NCBI GenBank assembly: GCA_037951165.1
Contig: JBBDHG010000024.1
Span: 6,105,001 to 6,169,000 of the forward strand
DNA: 64,000 bases
DNA from: Lophius americanus
Lineage: Eukaryota > Chordata > Actinopteri > Lophiiformes > Lophiidae
Direction: 5' to 3'
Part shown: positions 12,323 through 26,376 of the stretch, in pieces
How positions within the stretch are numbered: position 1 is the stretch's first letter
Layout of the letters: the number at the start of each line of letters is the position of its first letter
The notes under the pieces: generated by a model
Database searches by the model: none
What the model saw: the letters and a program-made list of their open reading frames with translations, nothing else
Told to the model about the DNA's origin: nothing
Translations under genes and position numbers: made by a program

Positions 12323-15300
12323 GTGAAGGAAAGGGAAATGATGGGGGAGGGAGTGGGTGGAGTGGGGGGTGGGGTGGGGTGCTTTAGCATCTGATGGGCA
12401 TAGAGAGTCTTGAACTGCATGTGTGTGTTGAGAGGGGTGGCTGGGAACAAATTGCAGCAGAGTGTTTCTTGCAGTAAATTATAAATCTGTGAGGGCTGAC
12501 CTCTGACCTTTGACTGGTTTTAAACCCCTGCCAAAGGGGCCATATAGTGTCACCCATAGTCTGTCTTTATGTCCTGAAGAAACGCCGGATAGAAACTCAA
12601 CAAAAATTGACCCTGAATGTGTACATCATTTAACTGCTTTCTTCAATTTTTGCATATTTAGATCATGTTAATGCCAGTTTACTGGCTTTCACCCAGGACA
12701 GAAGTTTTGGTCTATCCACAATGTGGGGAGGGGGGATTGCTGACTCATGGGGAGTGAGATATGTAGAAAACTTTACACTGGTAAATTGATTTTGATAGTG
12801 TTCTAGTATTAATATCACACAGGACCATAATGTACGCAGCAATGCAATCAGGGAGAAATAACACATACATGCACGAATAGCATCATTTACCGAGATGCAC
12901 ATTTTCTGTAAAGAGCAGAGCATCATGGGAAGGCTAAAGATAAGGGATGGAACTAAAATTAGAAAATGTAAGACACACGCTACAGCCTAGTCCGGCCTTT
13001 TGACTCAGATTTTCCGAACTTTCTCATTTACTGATAAGTGGGCAATTTTATTATGACATATGATATATTATGAGGAATAATATTAATCTGTCTTTATTAT
13101 TTTGCATATTTATTTGAATATATTGATAATTAGTGCAATAAATGCAATACTGGAAGCATAATTGAATATGGTGTATAGCAATGGTATAACAGCATCCATT
13201 CATCCATTCATTGAAGGGTTAGCGGTTTTACTCCCACAGCCACTGCAGCCTGCAGTCTTGTTAAATGGGTGTAGGAGTAATTGTGTGAATGATTACTGCT
13301 TTTCTGAGCTGCCAGGCAGAGCCTGGCTTTGCGAGGTACCTTCTGTTTGTAAAGCATGAATACTTGTTATTGTAGATTTCGCTGAATGACAACTCATGGA
13401 AGGGATGTTCTACACATTGTACGGTAATTTATTGAATTATGAACCAGGAGTGTTTCTGTAAATTTACAACAATCACTACTAAATTTAATTATATCCGCCG
13501 CTGCAGATCCTTTGTGTTGGCATGATAACTCCTAAACTATTTAAAGATATGTTTCCTATGTTATACACACATAGGCCTTAGCGTGTGGAATAACTGGATT
13601 GATTTGGGGAAAGGTTGGTTTTATATTTCTGACACTAGGCGGAGCTTTATCTCCAAAAGTCTTCAGGGCATATTTTCTCAACAGTTGGTCGCATTTAATC
13701 TCAATTTGGTGCATATGAGTCTCCTCGTTGAGATCTGTCTTGTATGTTATATTTTACTCTAATAGAATATATCTTAGTTACAAGGGTGAACTTTTTCACA
13801 CAAAAAAACACATTTTTACTCAGCAGTTGGTCCAATTTAGTCTACCTAATCAAGCTACACAACTTCACATTTAATTGGAGAATTTCAATCAAGGGGATTG
13901 CTTGCACAACCCAGGGGATTCGGGGGTTCTCTGGTATATACCATTTCTGTCTGCAGACAACAGCGTAAGCCTAGTCCTAAATTACGGTGCAAAACTATAA
14001 AAAGGTTAAGCAGCTCCACGATAATAATTAAAAATGTATGCAGAAACACTTGACAGTGTAAGCTAAAATGAGAAGTGTAAAAAATGCGTTAGTAATCTGT
14101 GGCGGGCTAAATGAAGGTATTATTGGCTACCACAGTCCAGGTAGTTACAACACTGATCTGCCTGCATGGCTGAGAGTTCGATGGATAGATCTGAGTTCAA
14201 TGTGTTCTGAGTGTTACTGAGAGTGGCAGTAATTTCATGTCCATGCCAACATCTTAAAGCTATATTTTTCTGTTGCAACTTTGCCAGTGAAGTAATTAGA
14301 GTTCTGCAGAAGCTGTGGCTATTAGATGAAGGATGTAAATGTGAGGCTAAGTTGAAGGGACAACGCCCAATTAAGTTGAAAAAACCATTAGTGGATTACG
14401 TTGGCTGCATAGGGGCCTCTATTGGATTCCAGCAACCGGACTCAATTCACACCTACCCAGCTGTGACATGTTTCCTTGTCTTGGTGCTGCTGAGGTTCAG
14501 TGAGACACAGCGGTTGATCTGACAGCTGATTCGGCTGTCAAGTTCTTTTACCTGGAGACCATGTGCGTCCTCAGGCCATCAATAGACGACAAATCCTACA
14601 AGCTGAAGGAGTTTCTAGTCTCGACGTATTGAGAATGTGAAACATATGAATATTTCTAAGCGTTTCAGGGCTCATTTATGAGCCTAATGGAGTTTAACAA
14701 GTGTGAGACCCCTGATAACTCACAACTAAAAATAATACATTTGTTATTAGAAGGGAGGAAACTTTTGACCAGTTTTTTGTGTCTCAATAGGGAGAGGCGG
14801 CTGATGTAATCAGTCATCAGTCTTGACAGAGATTTTTGGTTTAATAAACCAAGTGGCTGTCCAGCCTCAGTCATCAGGAAGACGATAGAAACCTTTCCTG
14901 GTTCATTAAGTGCAATAACTGCCTGAAATGAGGAAAAAAAACACTAATGCTTCAATTATGGTCCAGGGTTAATTTAATGTGACGAGAAAGGAGTAAATCT
15001 TGTTGGGTTTTTGTGGCGAACATAACAACCAGTACATTACAGAAAATTCCTTGAAGTAAATGTTGTGCCTCCCTCAACCTTTGTCCATCTGTCCGTACTT
15101 AGATAACAAGGAGTATTCTCTACATCTCCTCCAAAACCGGTCGACGGAATTAAATTATGTTTCACAGTGGCCTCGTAGGTGCGTTTCACTATTATTTTCC
15201 TCAATTTATTTAGTTTTACTTAGAAAATATGCACTTTTTGTGTCAGTTTGCAAACCATTCCACTATGGTGAAGGTTATGGTTTTAAAATCAGCCAAAATA

Positions 15301-15559
15301 AAGTTGTTTAACTTTAAAATGTCTTTGTCCACACACCTTAAACGTAATCTCTTAAATGCAGAATATGTTGGACAACATTAATGATAAGTCATCGAAAGCG
15401 CTAATCCGAAAAACACAAAAACAATAAAAAAGTTGGTATTGCATTTGTAAACCTTTTGGATTATAAGATTCCTTGTTCAGGATGAATGTTTCGACAAGAC
15501 GTAAAACTGATATAAAAGTCATGCAAAATTGTAATTGTTTTGGTAGTTCGTTTATCGTT

Positions 15560-15610
15560 TCAAAAACGAATATTGAAAAACGAAAAAAATATTTTTTTTC
15601 GTTTTGAAAA
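15560..15610. repeat. A/T-rich near-perfect palindrome
   Basis: AAAACGAAAAAAA and TTTTTTTTCGTTTT face each other across a TAT centre, followed by GAAAAACAAAAC. The left arm also matches 3410-3432 as a reverse complement. It could fold as a cruciform or hairpin; probably part of a decayed dispersed element. Confidence 0.5.
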
Positions 15611-17986
15611 ACAAAACAAACAGACTTTTTTACGAACAGAGCTTTATGTTTTCAAGATCGAATATCGTTGAGGGACAAATGTTTTGATTTTAAGTTTTGT
15701 ATTCGATTATGGAAAACAAAATCCCGAGGAGAGAACAAAGGAACAAAGAAATGGTTGTTTTTTTTATTTTCTGAGACAGAGTGTGGTCGTGAACAATGGA
15801 ATGACAGCGGCGCATTGAGCGCCGTTAATCATCAAGGGCAGATGAAATACGTCAGCAGTCCTGAAATCGAGGTTCTGACCGTGACAGACAAACTGATGAA
15901 GAAAAATCATGTCTTCTGATCATTTGAAGGAAGGTATTAACTTGAGGAGTCTCAGTTGTCTTATGTAAATATGTGGGTTTATTACAGACAGATCTGTTAT
16001 AACATGAGAGGATCCCATCACGCTAAGGTGCGAGTCTCATCCCAGCGATCTCTCCATTCAGATCTCGACACACAGTTTTGTTCAGATGAGGTAATCGACA
16101 TTGGTCATAATCTTGTCAGGGACACATATCGGTGTATATAATAGCGGGTGAAATCAAGCTTAACCTGATTTCAGAGCTGCTTATGCATTTCCTATTTGCC
16201 ACGATCCCTCGGTAGAACCGCCCTCATTGGCCAGCTTGTGAATGATAACATCCGGTCTCAGAAAACAAAAATACATTCACACTCATTTCATTTTTGTCCC
16301 CTCATGACTTTATTTTTTAATAATCAAGTAGAAAACCAAGATTAAACTTCCATTCATCATTTTTCAAATTTCCCTCATTTGAAAAATCGAATTTTGGCTT
16401 TCTTTAACCTTTAGGACCCCAGGTGTCGGCTGTGCACCTTCTTACTGAGAGCGATGAAACAGAACATTAAAGCTCATTATCTGTGGCTGTATAAGGCTTC
16501 ACTGAGGTCAACAGCTCGATGAGCACACGTACGCGCCTACAGTACCGACACAGGCTGGCTGACACCGACAACCATTTGGCAGTCATGCATACACAAACCC
16601 ACCCACTCACACAATGACTTTCAGCTTGAATGTGACTTTAATCGTCTGTGCTGCCTTACAACAGAACGTCACAACGATTCAATTAAACGGGGATGACATT
16701 GGTCGGCGGCGGCTGACAACGTTTTCTGATTGGTGATTTTGTGGTGTCTACAATCACCGCGCCCCTCCGATATATTCTCAGCATGTCCCCTATCTGTCTC
16801 CATGTCCTTCGTTGTGTGTCAGACGTCCTCGCAGGTCAGTCTCGTGTCCTGGAAGACCTTCGAAAACCTGATTCATTACATTATTTATCCGAGGGTTTAT
16901 CATGAATTTGAATTAACTGAACAATATACAGTTAGAAAACCGTACAGAACTTCACTTTCTTTTCATAATATTTCAATCCACAAAATCTGTATATGCAAAT
17001 ATAAACGTATGGTCAAATGAATGGGAAACTATTTAATGTTGCAGTTTAAAACTTTTCACCATTCTGTGAGACTAGAACGTCATTGCTACTGATATAACAT
17101 TAAATATATGTACATAATGCCCTTTCAGGTGTAATCAGTCACTCAATGTACTATAAGCAGCAAAATTAACACATAACTGGAAAATGTATTTCTTTAAGAA
17201 AGTCCATGGTAAATCGGCTAAATCAGACAAATGGCTGAGAAATTATGCTCCGAAAACTTTTTCCCCCCTTATGTTGGTAATTTACAACTGACATTTCTCA
17301 AAAACAATCTAATTCTTCCTTACACTAACGTATATGTGCGTATAAAATATTAAAATGGTCCATGAAACAGTTTATGAGTTATCGTAAGGAAATGCGGCAG
17401 GGGACGCAGAGATGACAGTTTTATCATTTCTGCGACTTTTCGGGAATATAATTACAGCAAACAGCATCACAATATATATATTTGTATACATATACATATA
17501 GAAAAGTAACTTCCATACTCAAACCTCAATTCTTAACTGTAAGATTTTAGGGTTTACAAATAAAAAGGATTACTTTGCACTGCATGGTCTGTCAATATAA
17601 TGTTAAGTTAAGGTTGCCAGGGCTGTAAATTGTACCGTAAATGACAGATTTTATTTTAACAATGCCTAGTTTCAGGATATTGCACTAGCAAACATAATTT
17701 AAAGAGTTTTCTTTTTTCATTTCCGTCCAGAAATGAGGATTTGTTTGCTTTTACTTTGGTGCAGCTGAGCAAGCTTTGAAAGAACCATCCTGCAGCTTTA
17801 AACAAAGAGGTCAGAGTGCACTAAAGCAGAAAAACACAGAGAACTTTCCTTGCCTCTCTGAGATGTGTTGATAAAAGAACGTGGAAGATCATTCCAAGAC
17901 AGGCCTGTCTCCCCAAGGGACACCTGTCTGACTCCAAAGACAGGAAACACAACCAGCCTGAGCCTGAGAGAAGAGGAGGGATTGGG

Positions 17987-17987
17987 A

Positions 17988-18072
<85 letters not shown>
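17987..18072. repeat. (GA)n microsatellite
   Basis: About 86 bp of GA repeats with one AAAG interruption, then GAGATAGAGAAAGAAGG-like degenerate purine sequence to about 18115. The Arg-Glu and Leu-Ser open frames across it are artefacts of the repeat. Confidence 0.95.
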
Positions 18073-18077
<5 letters not shown>

Positions 18078-18437
18078 ATAGAGAAAGAAGGAGATAGAGA
18101 AAGAAGGAGGGAGGAGCAAGGGGGTGTAGAAGAGACAGGGAGGGTCGCAGAATCGATCTTAGCTGTGAAGCTACTGCAGCGGGTTAGAGGTCAGTAGTTT
18201 GGTCACACAGCTATGGATCTCTGGAGCAAACTCTGCAGGCCATCGCAAAGACCAGCTTTACTCCCCACAAGTAAAGAGGAGAGAGAGGCAGGGTTCAGTC
18301 ACTCTGAAAATGGATTACAATACAACCACAATTTACTTAAAAATGTAACCAGTTACCCAATCGCCCAAATAATAAATGTTCTTATCTAATTCTTATCTTA
18401 TGAAATGAAGGCTTTATCTGGTGGGTTAGTCATTCTA

Positions 18438-18512
18438 CGATTCAAGGAACAAGTTCTGTTCCTTGAATCGACAAGTTCTGTTCCTTGAAAGAACATGTTC
18501 TGTTCCTTGAAT
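18438..18512. repeat. 22-bp tandem array with inverted repeat and p53-like decamers
   Basis: Three consecutive 22-bp units each contain ACA(A/T)GTTCTGTTCCTTGAA. The first is part of a perfect inverted repeat: CGATTCAAGGAACA at 18438-18451, a 5-nt loop, and TGTTCCTTGAATCG at 18457-18470. Decamers GAACAAGTTC (18447-18456), CGACAAGTTC (18469-18478) and GAACATGTTC (18491-18500) are spaced by 12 bp. The first and third match the p53-family half-site RRRCWWGYYY; the middle has one mismatch. The repeat structure is directly visible; regulatory function is inference. Confidence 0.8.
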
Positions 18513-20822
18513 CGCCCCTGACTCAGAATGGATTTTTTTTTCTATGGATGCAGCTTTCACCCTCGCACCTTTAGTCCCCCTCTACTTTCATCTTTGTGTC
18601 ATCTCTGTCTGATTGCATGAAGGGCATTTGATGAGGTGCGGTAACTGTCAATCAGAGTATTCAGCTGTCAAGTATCCATTCAGAAGAAAGTTTGATTTCA
18701 GCCAGAACAGATGCTGGTTAATGATTTCAACAGTAAATTCAGGAGAATCCTGCTGGATTTAACTTTAGAAAGTGACGCTGCCACCACTAAACTTACCTTT
18801 CTAACCGAAAATTGTGATGCAAATGAAGATGTTTTAATGGCAGGGGCAGACTCGAATGCTTGCAGTTATTTATTTATTTGCATTGGGGGAAAAGAAGTCA
18901 GTCGCCAACATTGTTAGTTTAGTTTTTTAAAATTTGTTCTTCCTTTTTGTTGAGGCGAAACGAAACGTTCTGTCACCAAAGCGAGGCTGTTTGTGCAAGT
19001 CAGAGGATGCTGGGGGCGGGGGATGGTGATGCTGGTGTGTTTGTGCGTGCAGTATGAGTATAGTGAAACAAATCTGCTATTCATTGTTAATAAAAAAAGA
19101 AATGTAAGCCTAATTTTTTAAAATCAGAATACATCTTTCGATCTGATTATTTCTTCTGCTTTTTCCCTCTAACTGTAATGGAATATACTTACTGCTAACT
19201 TATTTTTGTATTCTCAATCCATGAAGCTACATAATGCAGCTTCATGGATTCCATTACTCTCTAAGGCTGGGAAAGGGTCCTCGCCCAAAAACAAGCCCAA
19301 GTCAAAACTGATTTACTCACTCATCTATACTCACGAGTTTATTATAGTATATATTAAACCTTAGGAAGCCGCAGTCATGCACACTCCCCATACTATATTT
19401 TTTATTTTTACCTCGGGTATATCAGGTGCCAGATCTCATCGTTGGAGGCTGTTTAGATTGTTCCAGATGGAGCCCAAAGCCCAATCAAACAAAAAATTAA
19501 ACATTTGGGTGGATTTCAAATATATAATTTTGGCTTTGACTCAGGTGGCATATTGTACTGGAAGATTTCGTTCTCCACTCGGACTCTCAAGAGGCGGTTG
19601 CTGACATACTGTGGAGATCTAGGGACTGTAGATGCACTGAGAACAAGTATTTAGTGTAGCAGCTCTCATTTCTTACTTCTGGTTGTACCTCTGCTGCAGT
19701 TATTATGTTACTTCTTCCCATGATTCAACACTAACTGACAAAAACAGACACTCTTGCAGTCCCTCTGCGATTTCACCATCTAGAATCTCGGACAATAGGC
19801 TATATCAGGATTCACAGATTTGGATAGCAAGAGCATGAATGTGTGCGCTGACAGAGAAACGCTCCCCAGCCCAGTGAAGCCTGACCCAAAGCACATTGAG
19901 TTGTATATGTGTACCATATTGATTGTCTGCAGAATCAATGCAACACTTCTATCTTTGATTTATATCCCATGGTCTCTGGGCTCCCTGGGTGCTTTTTGAT
20001 TGAGTTCTTTGGCCACTGGTTATCAAAGTGGGAAGCTGAGAGACAATCGATCACTTTACAGGTAATCTGACCCTGTTTTGGTTCCTAGTAGGACGCAACT
20101 TACAGAAAACTCTTGGATACCAAACACATACACACATACACCTACACAAACGCACGCACACAATCACACACGGTGGCCTAAATCAACACTCTCCTGTGTT
20201 GGATCTGACAACTCAACACTCCGCTGAGGGTGACAGACCGGCCCTGGGGGCATTACTCTGTAGCTTTAGAGACAAAGCTGAAAAAAAAACAGGATGTTGT
20301 TACACTTTTCTCATTACTTTCTCTAACTTGCTCCCACATTCACTTTCACCCACACACACAGCTTTGGTTCTTCTAGCTTTGGGCTTTCAATCTATTTCCT
20401 GGCCACAAACACGTCCCTTACCTCGCCTAAACCCGACATCAAGCCAGATTTCTATGATATACAGTTGCTATATCATATTTCTTACAGGCATTCATTCATT
20501 GTGTGCGGGTATAGCGGTAAGAGACATAGTGCTAATTGAATAATAAGAGTGAGGAAAGCAAATTACATGCTCAAACCAAGTACGCTTCAGGGTCTAGACA
20601 CACAGCGTGCTACACAAAATCTGCATAGGGAACGAGACGCTAACCGTCACAACTCTATGCCTGAGCTATAATTAACTTATTCAGCACATATTATAAACTA
20701 ATGCTAATTTTATCCAGAAATTCAAAACTTTAACAAGTTTTTACCCCAAACATTCTATTGACCAAAGAAGGACTATCCTCACTTTATTGTATAGTAACAA
20801 CGTTTAATTTCTTGATTTCTAT

Positions 20823-21231
20823 ACTGAAGTAAAAATCAGAGGAACTTTCACTTTCTTTTAGCATTTCTATTTAATGCCTCATGCTTTATGCTTTTACTCC
20901 ACTACGTTGATTTGACAGCTGTAGTAACTAATTTAAGTGTTTGGGATAAACTCGAGGATTTCTTTATGGATTTTGGAACATACCCTCATACTTATTGGAA
21001 AATAGGAAAGTAGTTAGATTACATTTAACATTTACAGCAGTAACACTGGTCTACACACAATAACGCAACGGGAATTGTAACATGTAACACTGTAACACTG
21101 ACAGGGACAATTTCCCTGCACAATGCATACTTTCATACTTTAAGTACATTTTGCTGATAATACTTACACATTTAAGTGAAGTGAGAATTCAAGTACAGGA
21201 CGTTACATGTAGTGGAGTATTTTCCCAGTTT
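20823..21231 (-). mobile_element. Fragment of a hAT-like miniature element common in fish
   Basis: Contains, in order, pieces such as CTGAAGTAAAAAT, TTTTACTCCACTAC, CATACTTTAAGTACATTTTGC, TGATAATACTTA, and GTAGTGGAGTATTTT. These belong to a very abundant fish repeat whose ends read 'GTGGTGGAAGAAGTACTCAG' on the other strand. This copy is truncated and rearranged. Family identity is from memory of consensus sequences. Confidence 0.5.
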
Positions 21232-21242
21232 GCTAACAGTAT

Positions 21243-21573
21243 TTGGTACCACTTTACAGTAACGCTAACTTCATAAAGGATTTGTAAGTGATTTATAATA
21301 AGCTTATAAATTAGATTCTAAATACTTTATATGTCCTCATTATACCTTTATAAAGAATAACTTATAACATGGCATAGTAATCAATGAGGGTGCATTATTT
21401 GGCAATATCAAGTTACTGCTCACTATTTGGCAAGCAACAAGTAACCGTTACCTTTATGTCTAATGGGTTATAGCAGCTTATTAATGTCTCACAAATAGTG
21501 CAAAACGAACAAACTAGTTACAAACCATTTATAAACTTTAAATGAGGGCAGTCTTGTGTAAAGTTGGAGCTAC
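21243..21573. mobile_element. MITE with imperfect terminal inverted repeats
   Basis: The left end TTGGTACCACTTTACAGTAA (21243 region) is matched in inverse by CTTGTGTAAAGTTGGAGCTAC at 21553-21573. The interior has repeated 'cttataa', 'ttataaac' and 'ggtta' words typical of the fish element starting 'TGGTAACACTTTACAATAAG'. About 330 bp, with no coding sequence. It sits directly after the hAT-like fragment ending near 21231, so one may have landed beside the other. Confidence 0.55.
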
Positions 21574-24500
21574 TACTTTTAATCAAGTGTCTGAAGACTT
21601 TATCCTCCACTGATACCTGGTGATATTTGAATTGGTTTAATAAAGGCCAATTGAAGGATGACGTCTCTGATGCTGGTCTAAAACTCTGCAAGCGAGGCAC
21701 ATGTCAATTCACTCAAAGCATAGTTTGCTGCAGTGTGTGGCTTTAATCAGACTCGAGATTCGGTTGAGACAAGCTCGTCTTTCTAACTACACAGGAAAAT
21801 GTAAAACAGAGAGAGCGGAAAGCGAGGAGAAGAGAAAGGCAAGAAGACGTAATGAGTGGGACGGGACCGAAGCAGGAAAGAAAGAGTTGTGTGTATTTAA
21901 TTCCAATACGTGGATTAGTATATGCACATTTACTTCCCGAACCGTAATCTCTGAGGGAACACGGTACAGCGGAAAACTGCAGTAATTACTGACTATGCCT
22001 CATCCTCCCCTTCACAATCTCTTCCTCCAGTGGTAATGTATCTATTATTAATGCAAACATTATTCAATAGGACTTCAGTTTTTATCTACCGAGTGGTCGA
22101 TGTGTGGCTTTGAGTGTGTCAATTAGGGCCAGCTCTTTCACCCTCAGTCATTCTTTCTCCGAACTTCTCTCTGTACTTAGGGAGTCCGTTGATAGCTGCA
22201 GCATGTACCTCTCTTTAAACTTCTTCTTCTTCTTTTTTTTTCCCACACCATTGTTTTATATGTGACTAATAGCTTTTTAATTGCCGGTAATAACCGTTCT
22301 GCTGTCGATTGCTTAGTCTGTCACTTTTTCAGGGACAGTTCATCCATTTGTTTGATGAGCACACTTTGTCTGCGGTATGGCTGTTTGCCTTGTTCCGAGA
22401 CTTATTTGTGGAGTTCAGATAACCTTGAATAATCTACTCAACCTCACCAAACAGACGGCATTGGGTTTTAGTGGGTGGCGTGGCTGATTTAGCATTCATC
22501 TCAAATGACATAACATTCAGTAGGGGGTTGTGAGACATCTGCAGCGAGCAGTCTAAAGAGAAGCACAAACAATGAGCCGTGGAAAGGGAGACGCTGAGTT
22601 TCAGGGGATTTTTCTGGTCACCAAACAAGGAGCAGTGTAATCATGCATAAGTAATTACTTCAAAATGAAACGCAAAGTGAGTTAATTCAGTGAGAAAACA
22701 AGGTCACATATTGCTTGTTTCTTGATTTGGATTAGCGTCTTGTGATTTGTTATCTGCGATACAGACAGGGGCAAAGCATGTGTCACGTGACACCTGTGTG
22801 GAGCTGAGATTTGACCGAACGCCGTCTATCCACTTTGCCCTTTATGACTAGGAATTTCAATGAGTACAGGGCTGTCAGGAAAGGCAAGCCTCTGTTCAGA
22901 AACATTCAGCTGTGGGTAAAATGGAGAATCACCTATGACCACATTGATGAAGAGACAATCTCAGGTTCACCAGCAGAGAGATGGGAAAGCAGGAGGAAGA
23001 TCCCAATGCAGCCCAACAAACCATAGGACACTGCAGAGAGTCTTCATTTGGAAAAAAAATAAAAAATAAATGTGTCTAATGTTATGCCCTTGAAATCATA
23101 ATACATTCAAAGCAGCTCAACCAGAAGGCCAGTGCTGCATTGTTGGGCTTTTAATGATAATTCATATGGCACAATGAGCATTGCTGCAAAATGCAGAAAA
23201 CTCTGAGTGACAAATCTCATCTTTGCCAAAGATAAGGTTTGCCTTAGCTTTCAATGTCAACTACTGAATAACACCCAAGACTGTCTCTATTGATTGCATT
23301 AGGGTCAAGTTTAATTTTCAAGAGTCTGCACATGAGCATTTGAGTCCGTCGTTAATACGACACTGACAATGGTATGCTAATGAGAGAGGGGAGATAAGGT
23401 CAAAGGAGCACAGCAGAAAGAAAAATAAAGGAGAAAAGAATGCGAAGCCAAGAAAAACATCCTTTGTCTTTCTCATTTGCTTCATGTAAGTGTTGTTGTG
23501 TTGGCAGCTGTCGTGTCCTGATTATTGTTATGCTCTCTCTATACTAAAGCAGTGAGAGATATGGTTTCTAAAGCCTCTCCAGGATGCAGTCTAAGGGAAG
23601 TGATAAGAACTGAGAGCCCTAATCTCACATTTGACAGAAATGATCATCTGTTGAAGGTGTCGTATTTGAAGACAGAGCACAGACACGGTTCTCAAAAAGT
23701 TGTTGATTTTAATATAGAAATTAACTTATAGAAATTTGCAGCTGTTTTCCCACCTGCCTCTCCTCCTTCATGAGGAAACGGCCTACAAGACTGACACTCA
23801 TCTGATTTGAGTTGTATTATTTTTCATGGACATCGGGTGATAGGAATAAGAATCCAAATAAAAAGCCATTAGTTTCCTATCACTGCCATCCTGGAAAGAC
23901 AGGCACTCAGCGCTCAGTCGAATCACTGTGTTTAAAGTGTCAGGTTGGTTGAAAGAAGTCTACCTCACAGGGGGCTCCCATGCCAGTACCCTGGGGTCTG
24001 AGTAGCTGAAATGACCATAAAATTCTTTTGAGCCTGACAGCCTGTAATTTCAGCAGCGAGTGGTGTTTTGCCGAGGTATAATGGAAAGCCTGTGGAAGCC
24101 ATGAAATATGCTGCATCCCAGTGTTGGAGCACCATTGTCCGAACACTCAGGACACCTCTCTAAACTTTAAATTACTGTTTTTAAGCCGTCATTGTCTGAA
24201 AGTGCTTTGAATCTAAAAAGAAACACGGTGCCCGTTCAGTTTCCTTAATCTTCAGAGGTCTGAGATTTCTGTTCCTACAGAAATCTTATGTTCAGATCCT
24301 TCCAGAGCACATGGGCTTCGCTCATGATAAATAGAAAAATGTGGCTCTAAAGATTCCCTTGTACCGACACAATGGAGTTGTTCTCTCTCACCTGTGTGTG
24401 TTGTATCATTTTTTTTGTCATCTGTTGCATGATTGTAGCTACAAGTGCCTTCTTTCACTCAAAGCATGAATGCATGAGAGGGGAGAACAGGTGTGGAGAG

Positions 24501-25454
24501 GGATAGTTTTGTATTTGGGTGTTCATTCCTTGTGTGAATTAACATTTGCATTGCTGTTTGAGTGTGTCGGGTGGTGGCTTTGCATGTCTGCGCATCCATA
24601 TTAGCCTATGCAGCCACGGTGGAGCAACTGCACGCCGTTTTCTGAAGCGTGGCCTTAGAGGTGATGTTAGCAGCAGGTCACATCGAGTAACTCTCCGGGT
24701 GATTTGATAGGAGGGTGGATGGAGATGGAGTTGGAGTAATGAAGTGAGTCTGACTGGGGTTTGCTGCTGGGGCTCGAGCCCATCTCACCACAGAGGTTGC
24801 ATCTCTGCTGCAGCGAGAGACAGGGACACAGAAAAAGAGATTATTTCGCCATTTACCCCCTTAGCAAAATCTGCTTTTCTTTGCTCTCCTTACTGAGTTG
24901 CGCCACAATGATGAGCACCTAAAATTATTGCAGGAGTCAATCTCTGATTGACAGTTTTATGACTGCCTGCATCTTTGAGTCCCCTAAATGACGACCCCCA
25001 TCGCACCAATAGCAATGCATTCAGTGTGCAGATTAGCAGGTATGTAGAGCCTCGGCCTTGCTATAATCCATCTCATTTAACCCAATTACCTAAGTATTTT
25101 ATGAAAAAGGTACAGAAAAAATGATAAACAAGCGATCAAGTAGTTCAACTGTAGAAATGATGGAAAGTGATGAAGCTGCAATGCGTGTTTATAGACAAAG
25201 CAGTTGTTTATGTAAATGTCACAGACATTAACATTCCATTTGTTGTTTTTTTAATGTGAATCTCTACTTCAGAGATTGAACTCTATGCTGTAGATGAGTA
25301 AAGTCTCTCTCTAACTACATTTTCATTAATTATCATTCAGTGACATAAATAGGCAACACTTTGTAATGAATCCTTCACACTCATGCTAATCAGTTATACA
25401 TCAATGTGTAAATGCTTCTTACACATAATTGTACATAAACTACTTTTAAGCTGT

Positions 25455-25458
<4 letters not shown>

Positions 25459-25488
<30 letters not shown>
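25459..25488. repeat. (TA)n microsatellite
   Basis: Fifteen TA units, followed by a short imperfect continuation (GCAGTATATATCA). Confidence 0.9.
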
Positions 25489-25490
<2 letters not shown>

Positions 25491-25736
25491 GTATATATCA
25501 CATTCACGTGGACACACTTGAATAATTACTTTCCGGGGAAAGATGTTACACATTGCCCTTATATGAAACATTTTCCATTCTGTGTGATATCTCATAAATT
25601 GTTCTATTGAAAAGAAATCTACAAAGAGGGCACATAGCCTGAGTTGCAAAGTACATTTTATGACCCTACCAGAGAGGCAGTTATGGATACACTTGTCCAG
25701 ATTTGATCCAAATGTAAAGTGCATTATAAACTAAAT

Positions 25737-25761
25737 GTATTATTATTATTATTATTATTAT
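25737..25761. repeat. (ATT)n microsatellite
   Basis: About eight ATT units following AATGT. A very similar AAATGTATTATTATT junction occurs at 56725-56748, where the flanking word 'cattataaa(c/t)taaatgtatt' is also shared, suggesting a short dispersed repeat around both. Confidence 0.85.
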
Positions 25762-26226
25762 CCATCTGTACCATCTGTATGAATGTAAAATTTTCTATTT
25801 ACATCATGCATGCTTTTTAAAAGCCCTAATGGAGCACATTTTACAAATAGTTTCTTCAGTTTGCATTTTTATGTACCTTAAAACTTTTAAATGTGATATA
25901 GTCTGACCAAATAGTTGTTGGAATAAAGTTCTGTGAAAAATCCAAAGAGACACCTCCTGTGTTTGGAAGAATTGGCTAACACAAACGGTATCTCAGAGGA
26001 ATAGATTTCATATTGTTGTAAAAGGTTATACATTATTGCAAATTGGCAAGAGTTCCACAAAAATATCAATGATAAAGTGTATATGATATTTCCCAAAATA
26101 TTGAATAATTTCTAAACTTTTTAAGAAACAAGCAGTATCAAGGCCACAGGCTTTAAATGGCTGGCATCTGGATGATGATTCATTGCTTTATGGTAATTTA
26201 AGTCAAAATCAATGTGTCAGAAACCC

Positions 26227-26376
<150 letters not shown>

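Noticed and set aside
17865..18197. Arg-Glu-rich open frame of 110 codons and its Leu-Ser shadow
   Set aside because: Entirely due to the (GA)n repeat.
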